A DNA stretch of 64,000 bases from Cohnella silvisoli (GCF_021190915.1 NZ_JAIOAP010000021.1:1-64000), one strand, 5' to 3'. Positions 16,801 through 25,511 are shown, counted from the first letter of the stretch. Notes: generated from the letters alone by a model not told the origin. Made by a program: numbers and translations.

Positions 16801-19124
16801 CCCACTGCAGTCCATACGAACGTCTGCGCCTCGGCGGAAGCGCCCAGCGCGTTAAGCGCGGCGACTTTGAATTGATAATCTCTGCCATTTCGTAGCCCTG
16901 TCACCACTGTGGAGGTTGTGTTCGGATCCACGGTCACGGAAATGGGAGCCTCCGAGGAATCGCCGGGAAACGTCGTCACCCGATAGCCCGTGATCGGGCT
17001 TCCTCCATTGCTTGCGGAAGGCGTAAAGCTTACCGTTGCTTGCCCATCTCCGCCTACTGCCGTCACGTCCGTCGGCGCGGCCGGCACCGTGCCCGGAGTT
17101 CCCAATAATGCGTCCGACGGCGCGGAGTTCCCGTTGGCGTTGACCGCCTCTACCGTGAACGAATACGTTTGTCCGTTCGTTAAGCCAGTGACGGTGATCG
17201 GCGACGTACTTCCAGTTGCGCCTCTCTTAAGTTCACCGTCTTGTTTCGCTAGAACCATGTAATACGTGATCGGACTGAATCCATCGCTAGCCGAAGGCTC
17301 GAAGCTCACTGTCGCCACGCGGTTGCCGACCACAATATCCGTAATCGTCGGCGCGCTCGGCACCGTCGACGGTACGAAAGTCTTCATAGCCGACGGAGCG
17401 GACGTCCCGACACTATTCGTCGCGGTGACCGTAATGCCGTACGATACGCCGTTGGTCAATCCCGACCGTGTATAAACCATGCCTGCAGTATTCTCCACCA
17501 GATTTTCTCCGCCGGACATAGGATAGACGGTAACCGTGTAGCCTGTAATCGGGCTGCCGCCGTCACTCGCAGGCGCCGAGAATATGACCGTAACTTCGCC
17601 GTCACCCGGGAAAACATCCGTAATTTCCGGCGCGGCCGGCACCGTTACGGCGGTCGTGAACGTCCACTCGATTGCCGGAGCCGGATTGCCGTTCAAATCG
17701 GCGAAAGCCCCCGCTTCCGCAACGGCCCGATAGCTCATTCCCCCTCGCAAATCGACCGGCAGGTCGATGGTCGCAACATCCCCCGATACCGATACGTTAG
17801 CGCTGCCGGCATCCACGTGCTGGCATTCAGCCGACGCAGTCGTGCAAATTTCGATATCATGTCCCGCAACGCCCTTAATCGATTCGTTGAACGTTGCCGT
17901 TAAATTTGCGTTTAAAGGCACATCGGACGCGGCCGGCGCCGGATTCCGGGCCGTAACGGATGGGGGAGCCACATCCGGAAGGTAACCGATCACCGTCGGG
18001 GCGTAATGATTGCCGGTGTCCAAATAGGCCACATAGGGCGTGCCATCCGCTCCGACCGCCAGCGATAAGGACACGGCATTGGCCGGCAAGTCTGACGTTT
18101 GGCCGATTTCGTCCCAAGTTCCTCCGTTCCATTTAAGCACGTGAACTTTACCCGCCTCGGACGGTCTGCCAATGTAAGCCACGACAGGCTTCTGATCGAT
18201 GGGATCGACGGCAATGAGCGGCTTCTCACCGCCATGAGAGTCAAAGGATCCGATTGACGTCCAACTCTCCCCGTTGAACCGCCATACCCTCGTTACGCCC
18301 GTATTCGCGGTATCTCCATTCAAGTAAGCCAAGTAAAAGGATCCGTCGCTCGCCGCCCGGATCATCGTGTAGTAGCCTCTTTCATTGTTCGTGAAATTAT
18401 CGCTTCCCACGGCCGTCCAATTTCCCACTCCGATTCTGCTCTTGACGAGAGGCAAGTAGTCGAGGGAACTATCCGCATAAACCATTGTCAGCTTACCGCC
18501 TGCATCCAGGGTCAACGAGGGGGATAACCCTCTTGAAACGGACGCGGTCTCGGGATCGGACCACCCGTCGCTCTCAAGATTCCGCATCGTCGCTTTGTAG
18601 GAGTTGCCGCCGTCTTGATATGCCACGTAAACTTGACCATCCGCAGAGACCGAGATATCAGGTGTTAGGGCCATACTCGCCGACAGCTCCGGCAATCCTT
18701 CCCAGTTTTGCTGTTCGTTCATTGAGAGCACGGCCGGGTGACTGCCCGAGGCCTTAAGGAAGGCCAAATAAGGTCTGCCGTTCGGCGCGAATGCCATTGT
18801 CGTAACAGTCCCGGGATCTAGGGCGCTCCCGTTGTTTCCCGCCGTCTGCCAAGCCCCTGATGCCCAATGTTTCACACTGATTTGTTGGTTTGAATTTGTA
18901 TCGTTATAAGCGATGTATGGCATATTGCCATAGGTTGCGATCGTAACCGATTGTGCGGAAGCGGCATCGTCTGCCGCCCCTGAGCCCAGCAGCTGCCATG
19001 ACCTCACCTCCGCTGCCGCGGCCGCTTTTCCGACACCGATATCCGATATAAAACCCAGCGTTTGCCATACCAACAGCGACGTCAACGCGGCTGCCATGGC
19101 TCGTTTCCATTTGATTCCGAGCAT
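13818..19124 (-). CDS. Secreted S-layer-anchored protein with nine fibronectin type III modules
   Basis: 1768 aa from the ATG at 19124. The frame stays open to 19250, but AAGGAG lies 11 bases before this ATG and the signal peptide (MLGIKWKRAMAAALTSLLVW) starts here. After the signal come about 350 residues of repeated beta blades (YVAYQDGG, YLAYLNGD), a Big_5-like Ig domain, nine fibronectin III modules of about 92 residues, a Gly-rich hinge and an unassigned domain. At the C terminus are three SLH domains (RLTRAEMAVILARVI, ITRAEMATLL, LSRAEAVVIV) ending in a final SLH helix. SLH domains bind pyruvylated wall polymer, so it sits on the cell surface. Four modules are nearly identical in DNA. 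Role: adhesion, or display of the N-terminal propeller; no catalytic domain recognised. Confidence 0.85.
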   Translation of the reverse strand: MLGIKWKRAMAAALTSLLVWQTLGFISDIGVGKAAAAAEVRSWQLLGSGAADDAASAQSVTIATYGNMPYIAYNDTNSNQQISVKHWASGAWQTAGNNGSALDPGTVTTMAFAPNGRPYLAFLKASGSHPAVLSMNEQQNWEGLPELSASMALTPDISVSADGQVYVAYQDGGNSYKATMRNLESDGWSDPETASVSRGLSPSLTLDAGGKLTMVYADSSLDYLPLVKSRIGVGNWTAVGSDNFTNNERGYYTMIRAASDGSFYLAYLNGDTANTGVTRVWRFNGESWTSIGSFDSHGGEKPLIAVDPIDQKPVVAYIGRPSEAGKVHVLKWNGGTWDEIGQTSDLPANAVSLSLAVGADGTPYVAYLDTGNHYAPTVIGYLPDVAPPSVTARNPAPAASDVPLNANLTATFNESIKGVAGHDIEICTTASAECQHVDAGSANVSVSGDVATIDLPVDLRGGMSYRAVAEAGAFADLNGNPAPAIEWTFTTAVTVPAAPEITDVFPGDGEVTVIFSAPASDGGSPITGYTVTVYPMSGGENLVENTAGMVYTRSGLTNGVSYGITVTATNSVGTSAPSAMKTFVPSTVPSAPTITDIVVGNRVATVSFEPSASDGFSPITYYMVLAKQDGELKRGATGSTSPITVTGLTNGQTYSFTVEAVNANGNSAPSDALLGTPGTVPAAPTDVTAVGGDGQATVSFTPSASNGGSPITGYRVTTFPGDSSEAPISVTVDPNTTSTVVTGLRNGRDYQFKVAALNALGASAEAQTFVWTAVGAVPSKPFNLFASAGDGKAKVSFNEPDNGGRAITNYRVTAWAGADAVAQVEGSFSPIEVTGLQNGMAYTFIVEAYNEKGWSSVSDPSNTVTPSAVSGAPTNVTATAANGTATVSFAAPASDGGSLITGYTVTASPGGAQVELEADELEATFTGLTNGTSYTFTVVATNVRGNSAASDPSSAVTPSTVPGAPANVTATAGNGTATVSFAAPASDGGSLITGYTVMASPGGAQVELEVDELEATFTGLTNGTSYTFIVVATNANGASIASSPSASVTPSTVPGAPANVTATADNGTATVSFAAPASDGGSLITGYTVTASPGGAQVELEADELEATFTGLTNGTSYTFTVVATNVRGNSAASDPSSAVTPSTVPGAPANVTATAGNGTATVSFAAPASDGGSLITGYTVMASPGGAQVELEVNELEATFTGLTNGTSYTFTVVAINANGTSAASSPSAAVTPSTVPGVPTAVTVAAGNGQATVSFTPPSDNGGSTVTEYQVTAWKAGQQVKVATGSGSPITVTGLTNGTAYTFTVVALNANGASPASAATAPATPSAPVPPIGGGGGGGAGGSADPSATSYAVDITVGGISLGKLQVRREKLQDGSVRDTLDISASYAEEAAAKLKTAGQSRLGIVLSSESTQATELVFGLPKEAADVLAKAGISFGIRLNEVDIVIPAMSLQNVLQPIRLTATPIRDSVRRAELERRAESSEVVRSGAGSGKVTLIGDPVDIATDLQKRNVVLTLPAEANSADIGVYIEHSDGTRELVRGRYVQDGPGGKPGIALEVDKFSMFAVVRVAGWDSFGQEVQKPKPYISGFTGGLFKPNVRLTRAEMAVILARVIAGDFPVSTKSAYAFPDVPASHWADEAIRSVTARGLMSGYPDGTFRPNKPITRAEMATLLNALNRSAENGVGAGFADTNGHWAETAIRKAQAAGLLSGYADGKFRPDQALSRAEAVVIVNKLLGISTSVDSDPLFTDVPTTYWAYGAIQAASKR
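15390..16520 (-). repeat. 276-bp tandem repeat encoding fibronectin III modules
   Basis: Four consecutive modules repeat with a period of exactly 276 bp (92 codons). For example, identical blocks begin near 15652, 15928 and 16204. Differences are scattered single bases, mostly silent, so the array was duplicated or homogenised recently. The other five modules in the same gene are clearly diverged. Confidence 0.85.
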
Positions 19125-19298
19125 TGCTCCCATCTCTCCTTCGACGAATTTCCGGGCGGATTTCACCCTCACTGTCGAAGAATAGCAACTCGCACTCTCA
19201 AAATTCTCCCAAACCCAACCCGATTCAAAACATGAAAAAAGAGAGACCATCGTCCCTCTTCCGCCAAACGCATATTCAGTCGATTCACATTGTTTCCT

Positions 19299-19784
19299 TT
19301 ACGTAGAGATCCCCGCTCTGCGCCTCCGCTCCAATTCCCGTTTCAGGCTCTCGAACCCTTTTCCCATCGCCCAGTAATGATTCGACCGAAATATCGGCTT
19401 CATCACCGGGGACAAAAATTTGAGCAGCGGTTTTTCCGCGTTTACGTACCAATCGAATCTCACGTTCACGTATTCCCCGTCCTGCTCGAACTTCCACGTG
19501 CCATGGCCGGCCAAATCCCCGGAAGCCTTCAGCGACAGGGAAAACGGGGCGTATTCGGCCGTTTTGCACGACTTCCAGCGCAGCTTGTAAGGCAGCTTGC
19601 CCTTCGAGAGGATGGCATACGCCTCATTTCCCGTCTCCTTGTCCGTACCAGCCACTTGAATATCCAAATACACCTCCGGCCACCAGCGATGGTAGTCCTT
19701 GAAATTCGAACAAACTTCGTAAACTTCCCGAATGTCTCCCTTGATTCGCCAATCCGTCGGCATATAATATTCGTTTGCTCCCAT
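19299..19784 (-). CDS. SRPBCC-family (START-like) lipid/ligand-binding protein
   Basis: 161 aa. The pattern of this fold is visible: an N-terminal strand with a helix (IKGDIREVYEVCSNFKDYHRWWPEVYL, read over 27 residues), a run of beta strands (WKSCKTAEYAPFSLSL, GTWKFEQDGEYVNVRFDW) and a long C-terminal helix (FRSNHYWAMGKGFESLKREL). Polyketide cyclase/START-like proteins bind hydrophobic ligands or act as small enzymes. It is the last gene after the response-regulator remnant, hydrolase and histidine kinase on the same strand. No catalytic residues can be assigned. Confidence 0.7.
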   Translation of the reverse strand: MGANEYYMPTDWRIKGDIREVYEVCSNFKDYHRWWPEVYLDIQVAGTDKETGNEAYAILSKGKLPYKLRWKSCKTAEYAPFSLSLKASGDLAGHGTWKFEQDGEYVNVRFDWYVNAEKPLLKFLSPVMKPIFRSNHYWAMGKGFESLKRELERRRRAGIST

Positions 19785-19849
19785 AATATCCGTATCCTCC
19801 CGGCTCCTACAGTTGTGCCCGCATGTTGATCAAGGATAACAAACGAGTC

Positions 19850-20470
19850 TCACAAAATTCTCCCAAGCGTTCGCTCCGCCAGCGCCCGGATCTCTTCCGC
19901 CGCATTCCGCTCGTCGTTCGCTGACGTCCGGTTCAAGAAATCGCGCAAAAGCTCCAAATCCGACAATGCAATGGCACCCGAAAAATGATGCCCTTCGTTC
20001 ATATGCGTCAAATCGACCTCGATTCCCGCTTCCTTCAGAGCCTTCTTCAGCCGGTAAACCGTGTTGTGAAGATTGTTGAGAGCTCGGTCTTCGTCCAGTT
20101 CCGACCATAGCAAGTCGACCAGATGCCACTTGCCGGGCAGCCGGTTCGGATACGAGAGCAAATGCGCGAACAACTCCTCCGTCTTCCAGGTCGGCCAGTT
20201 GACGAGCTTACCGTCTTTCCCCCTCGTCTCGAACGTCCCCAAGCAGCGGACGGGTGGGTCCTCGGCAGCTGCAGGCGGCCGCAACGCGGCGCGTTTCTCG
20301 TGGTTTTTCAACAGTCTGGCCACGACCCTCTCCAACGAGTCCGGCGTGATCGGCTTGAGCAGGTAATCGACCGCATTCACGCGGAAAGCCTCCACGGCAT
20401 ACCCCGGATATGCGGTCGTGAACACGACCTAGGTTTTTCGTCTTCCACGATCAGATGCGAAGAATGCGAT
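19850..20470 (-). pseudogene. Decayed response regulator with SARP-like output domain
   Basis: The open frame (GTG at 20425) has the end of a receiver domain (VFTTAYPGYAVEAF, then the conserved Lys in VDYLLKPI) and a complete winged-helix transcriptional-activator domain (TWKTEELFAHLLSYP, NLHNTVYRLKKALKEAG). Just upstream, in another frame, the DNA encodes HLIVEDEKP, the first strand and acidic pocket of a receiver. An in-frame TAG at the junction separates them. Roughly 65 residues, including the phospho-accepting Asp, are missing between the two pieces. The gene therefore lost about 200 bp plus the frame. It would have been the partner of the hybrid kinase at 21430-24459. A short DNA-binding protein might still be made from the GTG. 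Confidence 0.72.
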
Positions 20471-20493
20471 ATCTTCCCCTCCCCCTTGCAACC

Positions 20494-21330
20494 TCAACGT
20501 GAAATCGCATGCCGCTCCAACCAAGCTAACATATCCGCGAAAAAACGTTCCCGCCCCAAATCGTCAAACGGACGGTGCCGCATCTCATCGTATTCGAATG
20601 ATTGTTTGTCCCCGGAACCGACGGAATGGAAAAACTCCCGCAGCTTGGCGGGGGGAGTAATCTTATCTTCAAGTCCGTATTGCAGCAGCAGCGGGATTTG
20701 AATGGACGACGCCTGATTCGTTAAACGCGATAAGGCTTGCATCAATCCGAGGCCCAAACCCGGGGTTACCGTATCGTGTCGCAGGGGATCGGAGATCAGA
20801 CGAGACAGGATTTCGGGATCTTGCGTCAATAGATCCGGTTTCCCGGCTTTGCGAACGGCCAGATCGGGTTTCAGCTTCCCCATTAGAGCCATGAGACATT
20901 TATCCAAGAAGGTCGCTTCATAAGAAATGGCAGGAGAGATCAATACGAGCCCCGAAATCCCCTCGCCATGAAATAACGTATAATCCGCGCTAATCACCCC
21001 GCCAAGGCTGTGTCCCACTACATAGACGGGCAGTTCCGGGGTTTCGGTAGCGGCCAGTTCCCGGAAAACATGCAGATCTCCCCGATACTCCTCCCAAGCA
21101 CGTATAAACCCTCGTATGCCCGGACTTCTCCCATGTCCCCGTAAATCAGGGGCATACACGATATAACCGCTCTCCGCCAATTTGGCATAAAGGTTTTGCA
21201 AACCCCTGCTGTGATCTCCATGTCCGTGAACGGCAATGACCGTTCCTTTGGCGGATTCCCGTTGAAACACTTTGCGGTAGAACAGCTGTGCCCCGTTTAC
21301 TCCGTAAAAAGTCCCTTCGATTTCTTTCAA
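20494..21330 (-). CDS. Alpha/beta hydrolase, lysophospholipase/monoacylglycerol-lipase type
   Basis: About 279 aa from a TTG at 21330, chosen because AAGGGGGAAG lies 5 bases before it; the frame itself is open to 21396. The oxyanion motif is VIAVHGHGDHSRG, the nucleophile elbow is VYVVGHSLGGV (Ser in GHSLG), the acid is in LLQYGLEDKITPP and the catalytic His is in FEYDEMRHRPFDD. No signal peptide, so it is cytoplasmic. The family cleaves lysophospholipids or monoglycerides. It lies between a histidine kinase and its broken regulator on the same strand. Confidence 0.85.
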   Translation of the reverse strand: MKEIEGTFYGVNGAQLFYRKVFQRESAKGTVIAVHGHGDHSRGLQNLYAKLAESGYIVYAPDLRGHGRSPGIRGFIRAWEEYRGDLHVFRELAATETPELPVYVVGHSLGGVISADYTLFHGEGISGLVLISPAISYEATFLDKCLMALMGKLKPDLAVRKAGKPDLLTQDPEILSRLISDPLRHDTVTPGLGLGLMQALSRLTNQASSIQIPLLLQYGLEDKITPPAKLREFFHSVGSGDKQSFEYDEMRHRPFDDLGRERFFADMLAWLERHAISR

Positions 21331-21429
21331 AAATACTTCCCCCTTGAGGACGCCTGTGATAACCCCTTGTCGGAAAATAGCAAACCGCGATCCCAAGATT
21401 CTCCCAAGTAAACGACTCCCGTTGCGCTT

Positions 21430-24400
21430 CTATCCCGTCGCCGTTTCGCCCTGTTTCGGCAAATAGACCGTGACGCTCGTTCCCAGCTCCAAGGCGGAAT
21501 CGACCGTCAAGCTCGCGCCCGGAATGGACGCGAAACGTTTGTGGACGTTCGTCATGCCGATGCCGGCCCCGTCCGGCCGTTCCGCCGCCCGAATCCGGTA
21601 AAGCACGTCGTCCGCCATGCCGACGCCGTCGTCGACGATGTCGAACCGCAGATAGCCGTTCCCATCCGAGACCGTCAGCGTTACCGTACCGATCCCTTCT
21701 TTCTCGAACAACCCGTGCCGAATCGCGTTCTCGACGAACGGCTGGATCGTGAGCGAAGGAACGAGGACCGTTTCGAGGACCGGATCCGCATGAAGCTTGA
21801 AGACCAATCGATCGCCGAACCTGGCCTTCTCAATTTCCACATAAGCTTTGATGAGCTCCAGCTCCTCGTGCAGCGGAACGAGCAGCATCCGCTGATCCCG
21901 CTCGAACACGAACCGCAAATAGCGGCTCAGCATGGAGAGCAGATGAGCGGCCCTCTCCCCGTCGGTGTAGCAGAAGGAAACGATGCTGCTGATCGCGTTA
22001 TACAGAAAATGCGGCTTGATCTGCGCCTGAAGAAACGCGGCCTCGTGCTTGACGGCTTGCTCCATCGCCGATTTCATCGACAGCAGCGTACGTACCCGCG
22101 CGGCCAGCGTCTTCGGATCGAACGGCTTGGCGATGAAGTCGTTCCCGCCCGCCCGGAAACAGAGCTCGATGTCGTGCAACGAATCCTTCACCGTCGCGAA
22201 CAGGACAGGCAGGTCGAGCACCGAACGCGTCTCCCTCACGGTCCGGCACAGATCGATGCCGGACATCTCCGGCATCATAACATCGAGGATGATGAGATCG
22301 ATCCTCCGACGGTCCCGCAGCTTGCGGAGCGCTTCACTGGCCGAGAAAGCCGTCAGCACGTTATAGTCGTCGCCCAGCAGATTCAGCAGAATCCGTACGT
22401 TCGCCGCCTCGTCGTCGACGACCAGGATCGTCTGGTCTCGCTTGTCGTCGAAGATGTCCAGCTCCGCCGGGAAGGCTGCGGCACCATTCTCGGAGGCGAC
22501 CGCCGCATAGACATGTCCCGTTTCCCAGCCTTCCACCTCAGCCGCCGGAAGCGTGAACGTCATCTGCGTTCCCAGACCGGGTTCGGATCGCTCGACATAG
22601 ATATTGCCGCCCATCCGCTCGACCAATTGCCGGCTAATATACAAGCCCAGCCCCATCCCCGTATAACCGTCATGCGGCATAGGGCGCTCGGCTTGCTCGA
22701 AATACCCGAATATCGCCTCATGGCTTTCCTTCGGGATCCCGATACCCGTATCCTCCACGGATACGATGACTTGGCCATCCTCCGTCCTCGCGCCGATTGC
22801 TACCCTGCCTTTTTTCGTATGCTTGATCGCGTTATGGATTAGGTTGTACAGCACCTGGCGCACCCGGTTCTCATCCGCCCGGACGAACGTTCCCGCCCCG
22901 ATGCGGTTTTCCCAGCGCACGTCCTTGCCCGCCAGCTCGAATTCCAACACCTGGAACGCCGTCTGCGCCGCCACGCGCAAATCCAGCACCGTTTCCGCAA
23001 GACGCAGATCCCCATGCTTCATCTGGACAACGTCTACAAGGTCGTTCACGAGCGCCGACAGCTTCGTCGACGTGTCCTGGATGAGCGACAGCTCGCTGCG
23101 CTGCTTGTCCGTAAGCGCCCCCGCCTTCCCGTCCAGCAAATAGGAAGCCAAGTTCTGGATGCCGTGCAGCGGCGTTTTCAGTTCGTGCGACGTATTTGCG
23201 AGAAATTCATCCTTCAGCTTGTCCCGCAACAGCAATTGCTCCGTCAGCTGCTCCGTGCGGTCCGTAGCACGGGCGAGCCGGAAGGCGAGCAGCGTGTTCA
23301 CGAACGCGGTAACTGCCAGAAACGCGATCCGTCGGCCAAGGTCCGTCTCGACCCAGCCGAGAGCATAGAGGATTCCGTTCAATGAAATCATCGTAATCGA
23401 CACAAGCATTCCGACAAGCAGAGCGGTTTCCTTGCGGTCCAATTGTCCGTCTTGCTTGACATACAACCGAATGGCCCGATAGAGATAGAAAGCAACCAGC
23501 AGCCCGGCATAATCCCACATCAGATCGCTAACGCCTGAATAGGACGGGTAAGGGAGCATCACCACCGCAACGAGATAGACGGCAATCGGAGCAAAAAGCA
23601 TCTTGAGCAGCCTGAGCGACATCAGCCTGCCATCCAAGTAATGGAGGAAGATGCCCAGCACCGCGATATTCGTCAACCCGCCAATATAGTAGATTTGCTT
23701 CGCCAGTTCATAGGAAAATCCCGGAACGAGTTGAAGCAGCAGCTTATCCCCGCTCATTACGGCTACCGACAGGAAGGTCAGGAAATAAAGGGCGCTGTAA
23801 AGATAGGCCTTATCCTTAGGCCTTATGACATAGAGGCTTAAGTGATACCCGCTGAACAGCAGCAGGATGATCAGACCGGAGAACTCCACGGCGAACAGGG
23901 TCCGTTCCTTCCGAAGCATGTCCTCCTGCAAGCCGAGCTGCAATTCTTCGAACCCCCCGGAACGGGCGTAGTTGTCGTTCGCCACTTGAAGTACGAAGTC
24001 CATATCCCGGCCTTCCGCTTGGATGAACGTCGTATACGGCTTGTTTTCCGGCTTGTAATCTTGCAGATTGTCGGCCGGGTTCCCCCCGCTCCCGATCCAT
24101 AGGCCGTTTGCGTACAGCCGGTGCGCCCGGTTGATGTTGTTCACCCGAATGCCGTAGCTGCCGCCGCTCTCCTTCAGCTTGACGGTCAGCCGATATGTGC
24201 CGTGGGGGGCCTGGCTCGCCTCGCCTAGCGGGCTTCCTCCGTACCACGCGTTCGGTATGCGGGCGATGATGGTCCGGACGCCATCGGCTCTGCCGCTTCG
24301 AAAATCATCCGGCGACAGCAATTTGTTCGGGTAGAACGTCCACTCCCCGTCGAGATTGACGAACCCGCTCCCGCCGAAATCCCATCGGCTCAGATCAAGA

Positions 24401-24459
24401 ACGCCTTGCCGGGCCGTCGGGGCTTCCCGGTTCGGCACCGTGTAATCGTAAATCCCCAC
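21430..24459 (-). CDS. Hybrid sensor histidine kinase with 7TMR-DISM input and two kinase modules
   Basis: 1009 aa from a GTG. Order: extracellular 7TMR-DISM beta domain (residues about 15-170), seven membrane segments (about 185-395), HisKA with the phospho-His (FLANTSHELKTPLHG), a first HATPase, a receiver (TILVVDDEAANVR, Asp in LIILDVMMPE), a LytS-type His-kinase segment (QIKPHFLYNAISS) and a second HATPase at the C terminus. Translation upstream of the GTG continues as a good membrane segment (SLAAGLTLIPLISFLLLVG), so the true N terminus lies further up. However, that frame meets a TGA (24523-24525) beside a run of seven Gs with no usable start codon, suggesting a small frameshift. Its natural partner regulator (19850-20470) is broken. 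Confidence 0.85.
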   Translation of the reverse strand: MGIYDYTVPNREAPTARQGVLDLSRWDFGGSGFVNLDGEWTFYPNKLLSPDDFRSGRADGVRTIIARIPNAWYGGSPLGEASQAPHGTYRLTVKLKESGGSYGIRVNNINRAHRLYANGLWIGSGGNPADNLQDYKPENKPYTTFIQAEGRDMDFVLQVANDNYARSGGFEELQLGLQEDMLRKERTLFAVEFSGLIILLLFSGYHLSLYVIRPKDKAYLYSALYFLTFLSVAVMSGDKLLLQLVPGFSYELAKQIYYIGGLTNIAVLGIFLHYLDGRLMSLRLLKMLFAPIAVYLVAVVMLPYPSYSGVSDLMWDYAGLLVAFYLYRAIRLYVKQDGQLDRKETALLVGMLVSITMISLNGILYALGWVETDLGRRIAFLAVTAFVNTLLAFRLARATDRTEQLTEQLLLRDKLKDEFLANTSHELKTPLHGIQNLASYLLDGKAGALTDKQRSELSLIQDTSTKLSALVNDLVDVVQMKHGDLRLAETVLDLRVAAQTAFQVLEFELAGKDVRWENRIGAGTFVRADENRVRQVLYNLIHNAIKHTKKGRVAIGARTEDGQVIVSVEDTGIGIPKESHEAIFGYFEQAERPMPHDGYTGMGLGLYISRQLVERMGGNIYVERSEPGLGTQMTFTLPAAEVEGWETGHVYAAVASENGAAAFPAELDIFDDKRDQTILVVDDEAANVRILLNLLGDDYNVLTAFSASEALRKLRDRRRIDLIILDVMMPEMSGIDLCRTVRETRSVLDLPVLFATVKDSLHDIELCFRAGGNDFIAKPFDPKTLAARVRTLLSMKSAMEQAVKHEAAFLQAQIKPHFLYNAISSIVSFCYTDGERAAHLLSMLSRYLRFVFERDQRMLLVPLHEELELIKAYVEIEKARFGDRLVFKLHADPVLETVLVPSLTIQPFVENAIRHGLFEKEGIGTVTLTVSDGNGYLRFDIVDDGVGMADDVLYRIRAAERPDGAGIGMTNVHKRFASIPGASLTVDSALELGTSVTVYLPKQGETATG

Positions 24460-24599
24460 CAGGAGGAGAAACGAAATCAGCGGAATCAGCGTCAGCCCCG
24501 CCGCCAGAGAGGTGAACCGCCGTCACCCCCCCTTTCCTTTTCCGATAGATTAGCAATCTCCGCTCCCAAAATACTCTCAAGCTTCACCCTTACCCGATG

Positions 24600-24775
24600 C
24601 CCCTCGCGGTTATAGATTGCTTCATCGCTTCCGGGACTAGCCTTTTGTTCCTGTTCTCTTTGCACCAATCCGTGAATGCCGCCACTGATTTTCTCAGCTT
24701 CTCCCGCGCCCTAGTACGGACTTTCACCCTGCTAGAGTTAACAAGTTTCTTGGCGTACTAATGTGCTTGTATCGG
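24600..24775 (-). other. Non-coding stretch, possible group II intron 5' remnant
   Basis: This belongs to the gap of about 330 bases upstream of the kinase. On the minus strand it reads as structured RNA-like sequence with AACTCTAGCAGGGTGAAAGTCC (given as 24716-24737) followed by GGGCGCGGGAGAAGCTGAG, which resembles domain I of bacterial group II introns. No maturase follows; the sequence runs directly into the kinase. A terminator-like hairpin (24783-24817) lies just upstream, the usual landing site of class C introns. From memory of such introns, not from alignment. Confidence 0.3.
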
Positions 24776-24782
24776 TGACGTT

Positions 24783-24817
24783 CATTCCCCTTAGATAGCT
24801 CTTATCTTAGGGGAATG
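24783..24817. terminator. 15-bp hairpin
   Basis: CATTCCCCTTAGATA (24783-24797) pairs with TATCTTAGGGGAATG (24803-24817) with one central mismatch and a 5-nt loop. There is no U-run. Confidence 0.45.
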
Positions 24818-24854
24818 GATGTATCCGCCTGATTCAGCTTCCTCGAAAAACTAA

Positions 24855-24883
24855 CAAAAAAATCTGCAATCTTCATTGCAGAT
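24855..24883 (-). terminator. Terminator overlapping the retropepsin stop codon
   Basis: ATCTGCAAT (24862-24870) pairs with ATTGCAGAT (24875-24883). On the minus strand it is followed by a run of seven Ts. The right arm overlaps the end of the retropepsin-like gene. Confidence 0.75.
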
Positions 24884-25253
24884 GCAGTAGTTTAAGTCTG
24901 TTTAGATCTATGTTGAATTTTCCATTCATTAAGATATCAAGCCCAAGTAATCCATTGATGTTGTGATACTTAAATGAGGTGAGATCCAATTCAATATTTC
25001 TTAACACATATTCTCCTACTTCTATTGATTCCACCATTTTTATGAAGGCGTGTTCCTTGCCACCAATTCCATAACTCGTTATTATATCGTCTTCTAAAGT
25101 CACTTTGATTCCAATATCATCAACTTCATCTTGAGAAATTAATGAATGGCTTGCTCCAGTGTCTATGACAATATTGTTAATCACTTTCGTTCGTCCATTA
25201 TATCTAATGGTTATTTCTGTAAAGAGGAGTCCATCTCTGAATTCAATTTGCAT
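24873..25253 (-). CDS. Retropepsin-like aspartic protease domain protein
   Basis: 126 aa. The catalytic motif NIVIDTGASHSLIS has the Asp-Thr-Gly of pepsin/retropepsin folds near residue 32. The flap-like GIGGKEHAF and the second core motif NGLLGLDILMNGKFNIDL fit single-domain, dimer-forming bacterial retropepsin-like proteins. No signal peptide. Its ATG directly follows the stop of the 85-aa gene upstream, so the two are cotranslated. The AT-rich composition differs from neighbouring genes and suggests acquisition with the surrounding small genes. Substrate unknown. Confidence 0.82.
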   Translation of the reverse strand: MQIEFRDGLLFTEITIRYNGRTKVINNIVIDTGASHSLISQDEVDDIGIKVTLEDDIITSYGIGGKEHAFIKMVESIEVGEYVLRNIELDLTSFKYHNINGLLGLDILMNGKFNIDLNRLKLLHLQ

Positions 25254-25511
25254 TTAGAGTTTTCTCCTTAATCCTATGCTTTTACGAATCGTTACAACAA
25301 TTTGGTCCTTAGAAGTACGATAGACTAATGTTTTGTCTTTGCTGTTCAACAATTCTCGTGTGGCATCTTCGTCTTTAATCGGACCGATAACTGCTACCTC
25401 ATCAATTATTTCCTGAGTGTCCGTCTCTTCGGAATGTAGGATCTCAAATTTCACAAATTGATTTGGATAAATACTTTGAACTTCTTGCCATTTCACGTTT
25501 GATTCCTCCAA
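25254..25511 (-). CDS. Small unknown protein coupled to retropepsin gene
   Basis: 85 aa, not recognised. It is acidic in the middle (EETDTQEIIDEVAVIGPIKDED) with a basic C-terminal end (VVTIRKSIGLRRKL), soluble, with mixed alpha/beta character. It ends directly against the start of the retropepsin-like gene, which implies a functional pair such as substrate, inhibitor or partner. A GGAGG site lies in front of the ATG. Confidence 0.65.
   Translation of the reverse strand: MEESNVKWQEVQSIYPNQFVKFEILHSEETDTQEIIDEVAVIGPIKDEDATRELLNSKDKTLVYRTSKDQIVVTIRKSIGLRRKL

Noticed and set aside
24395..24580. 61-codon frame over the kinase start
   Set aside because: It is out of frame with the clear membrane segment and has biased GC-driven composition; at most it marks the suspected frameshift.
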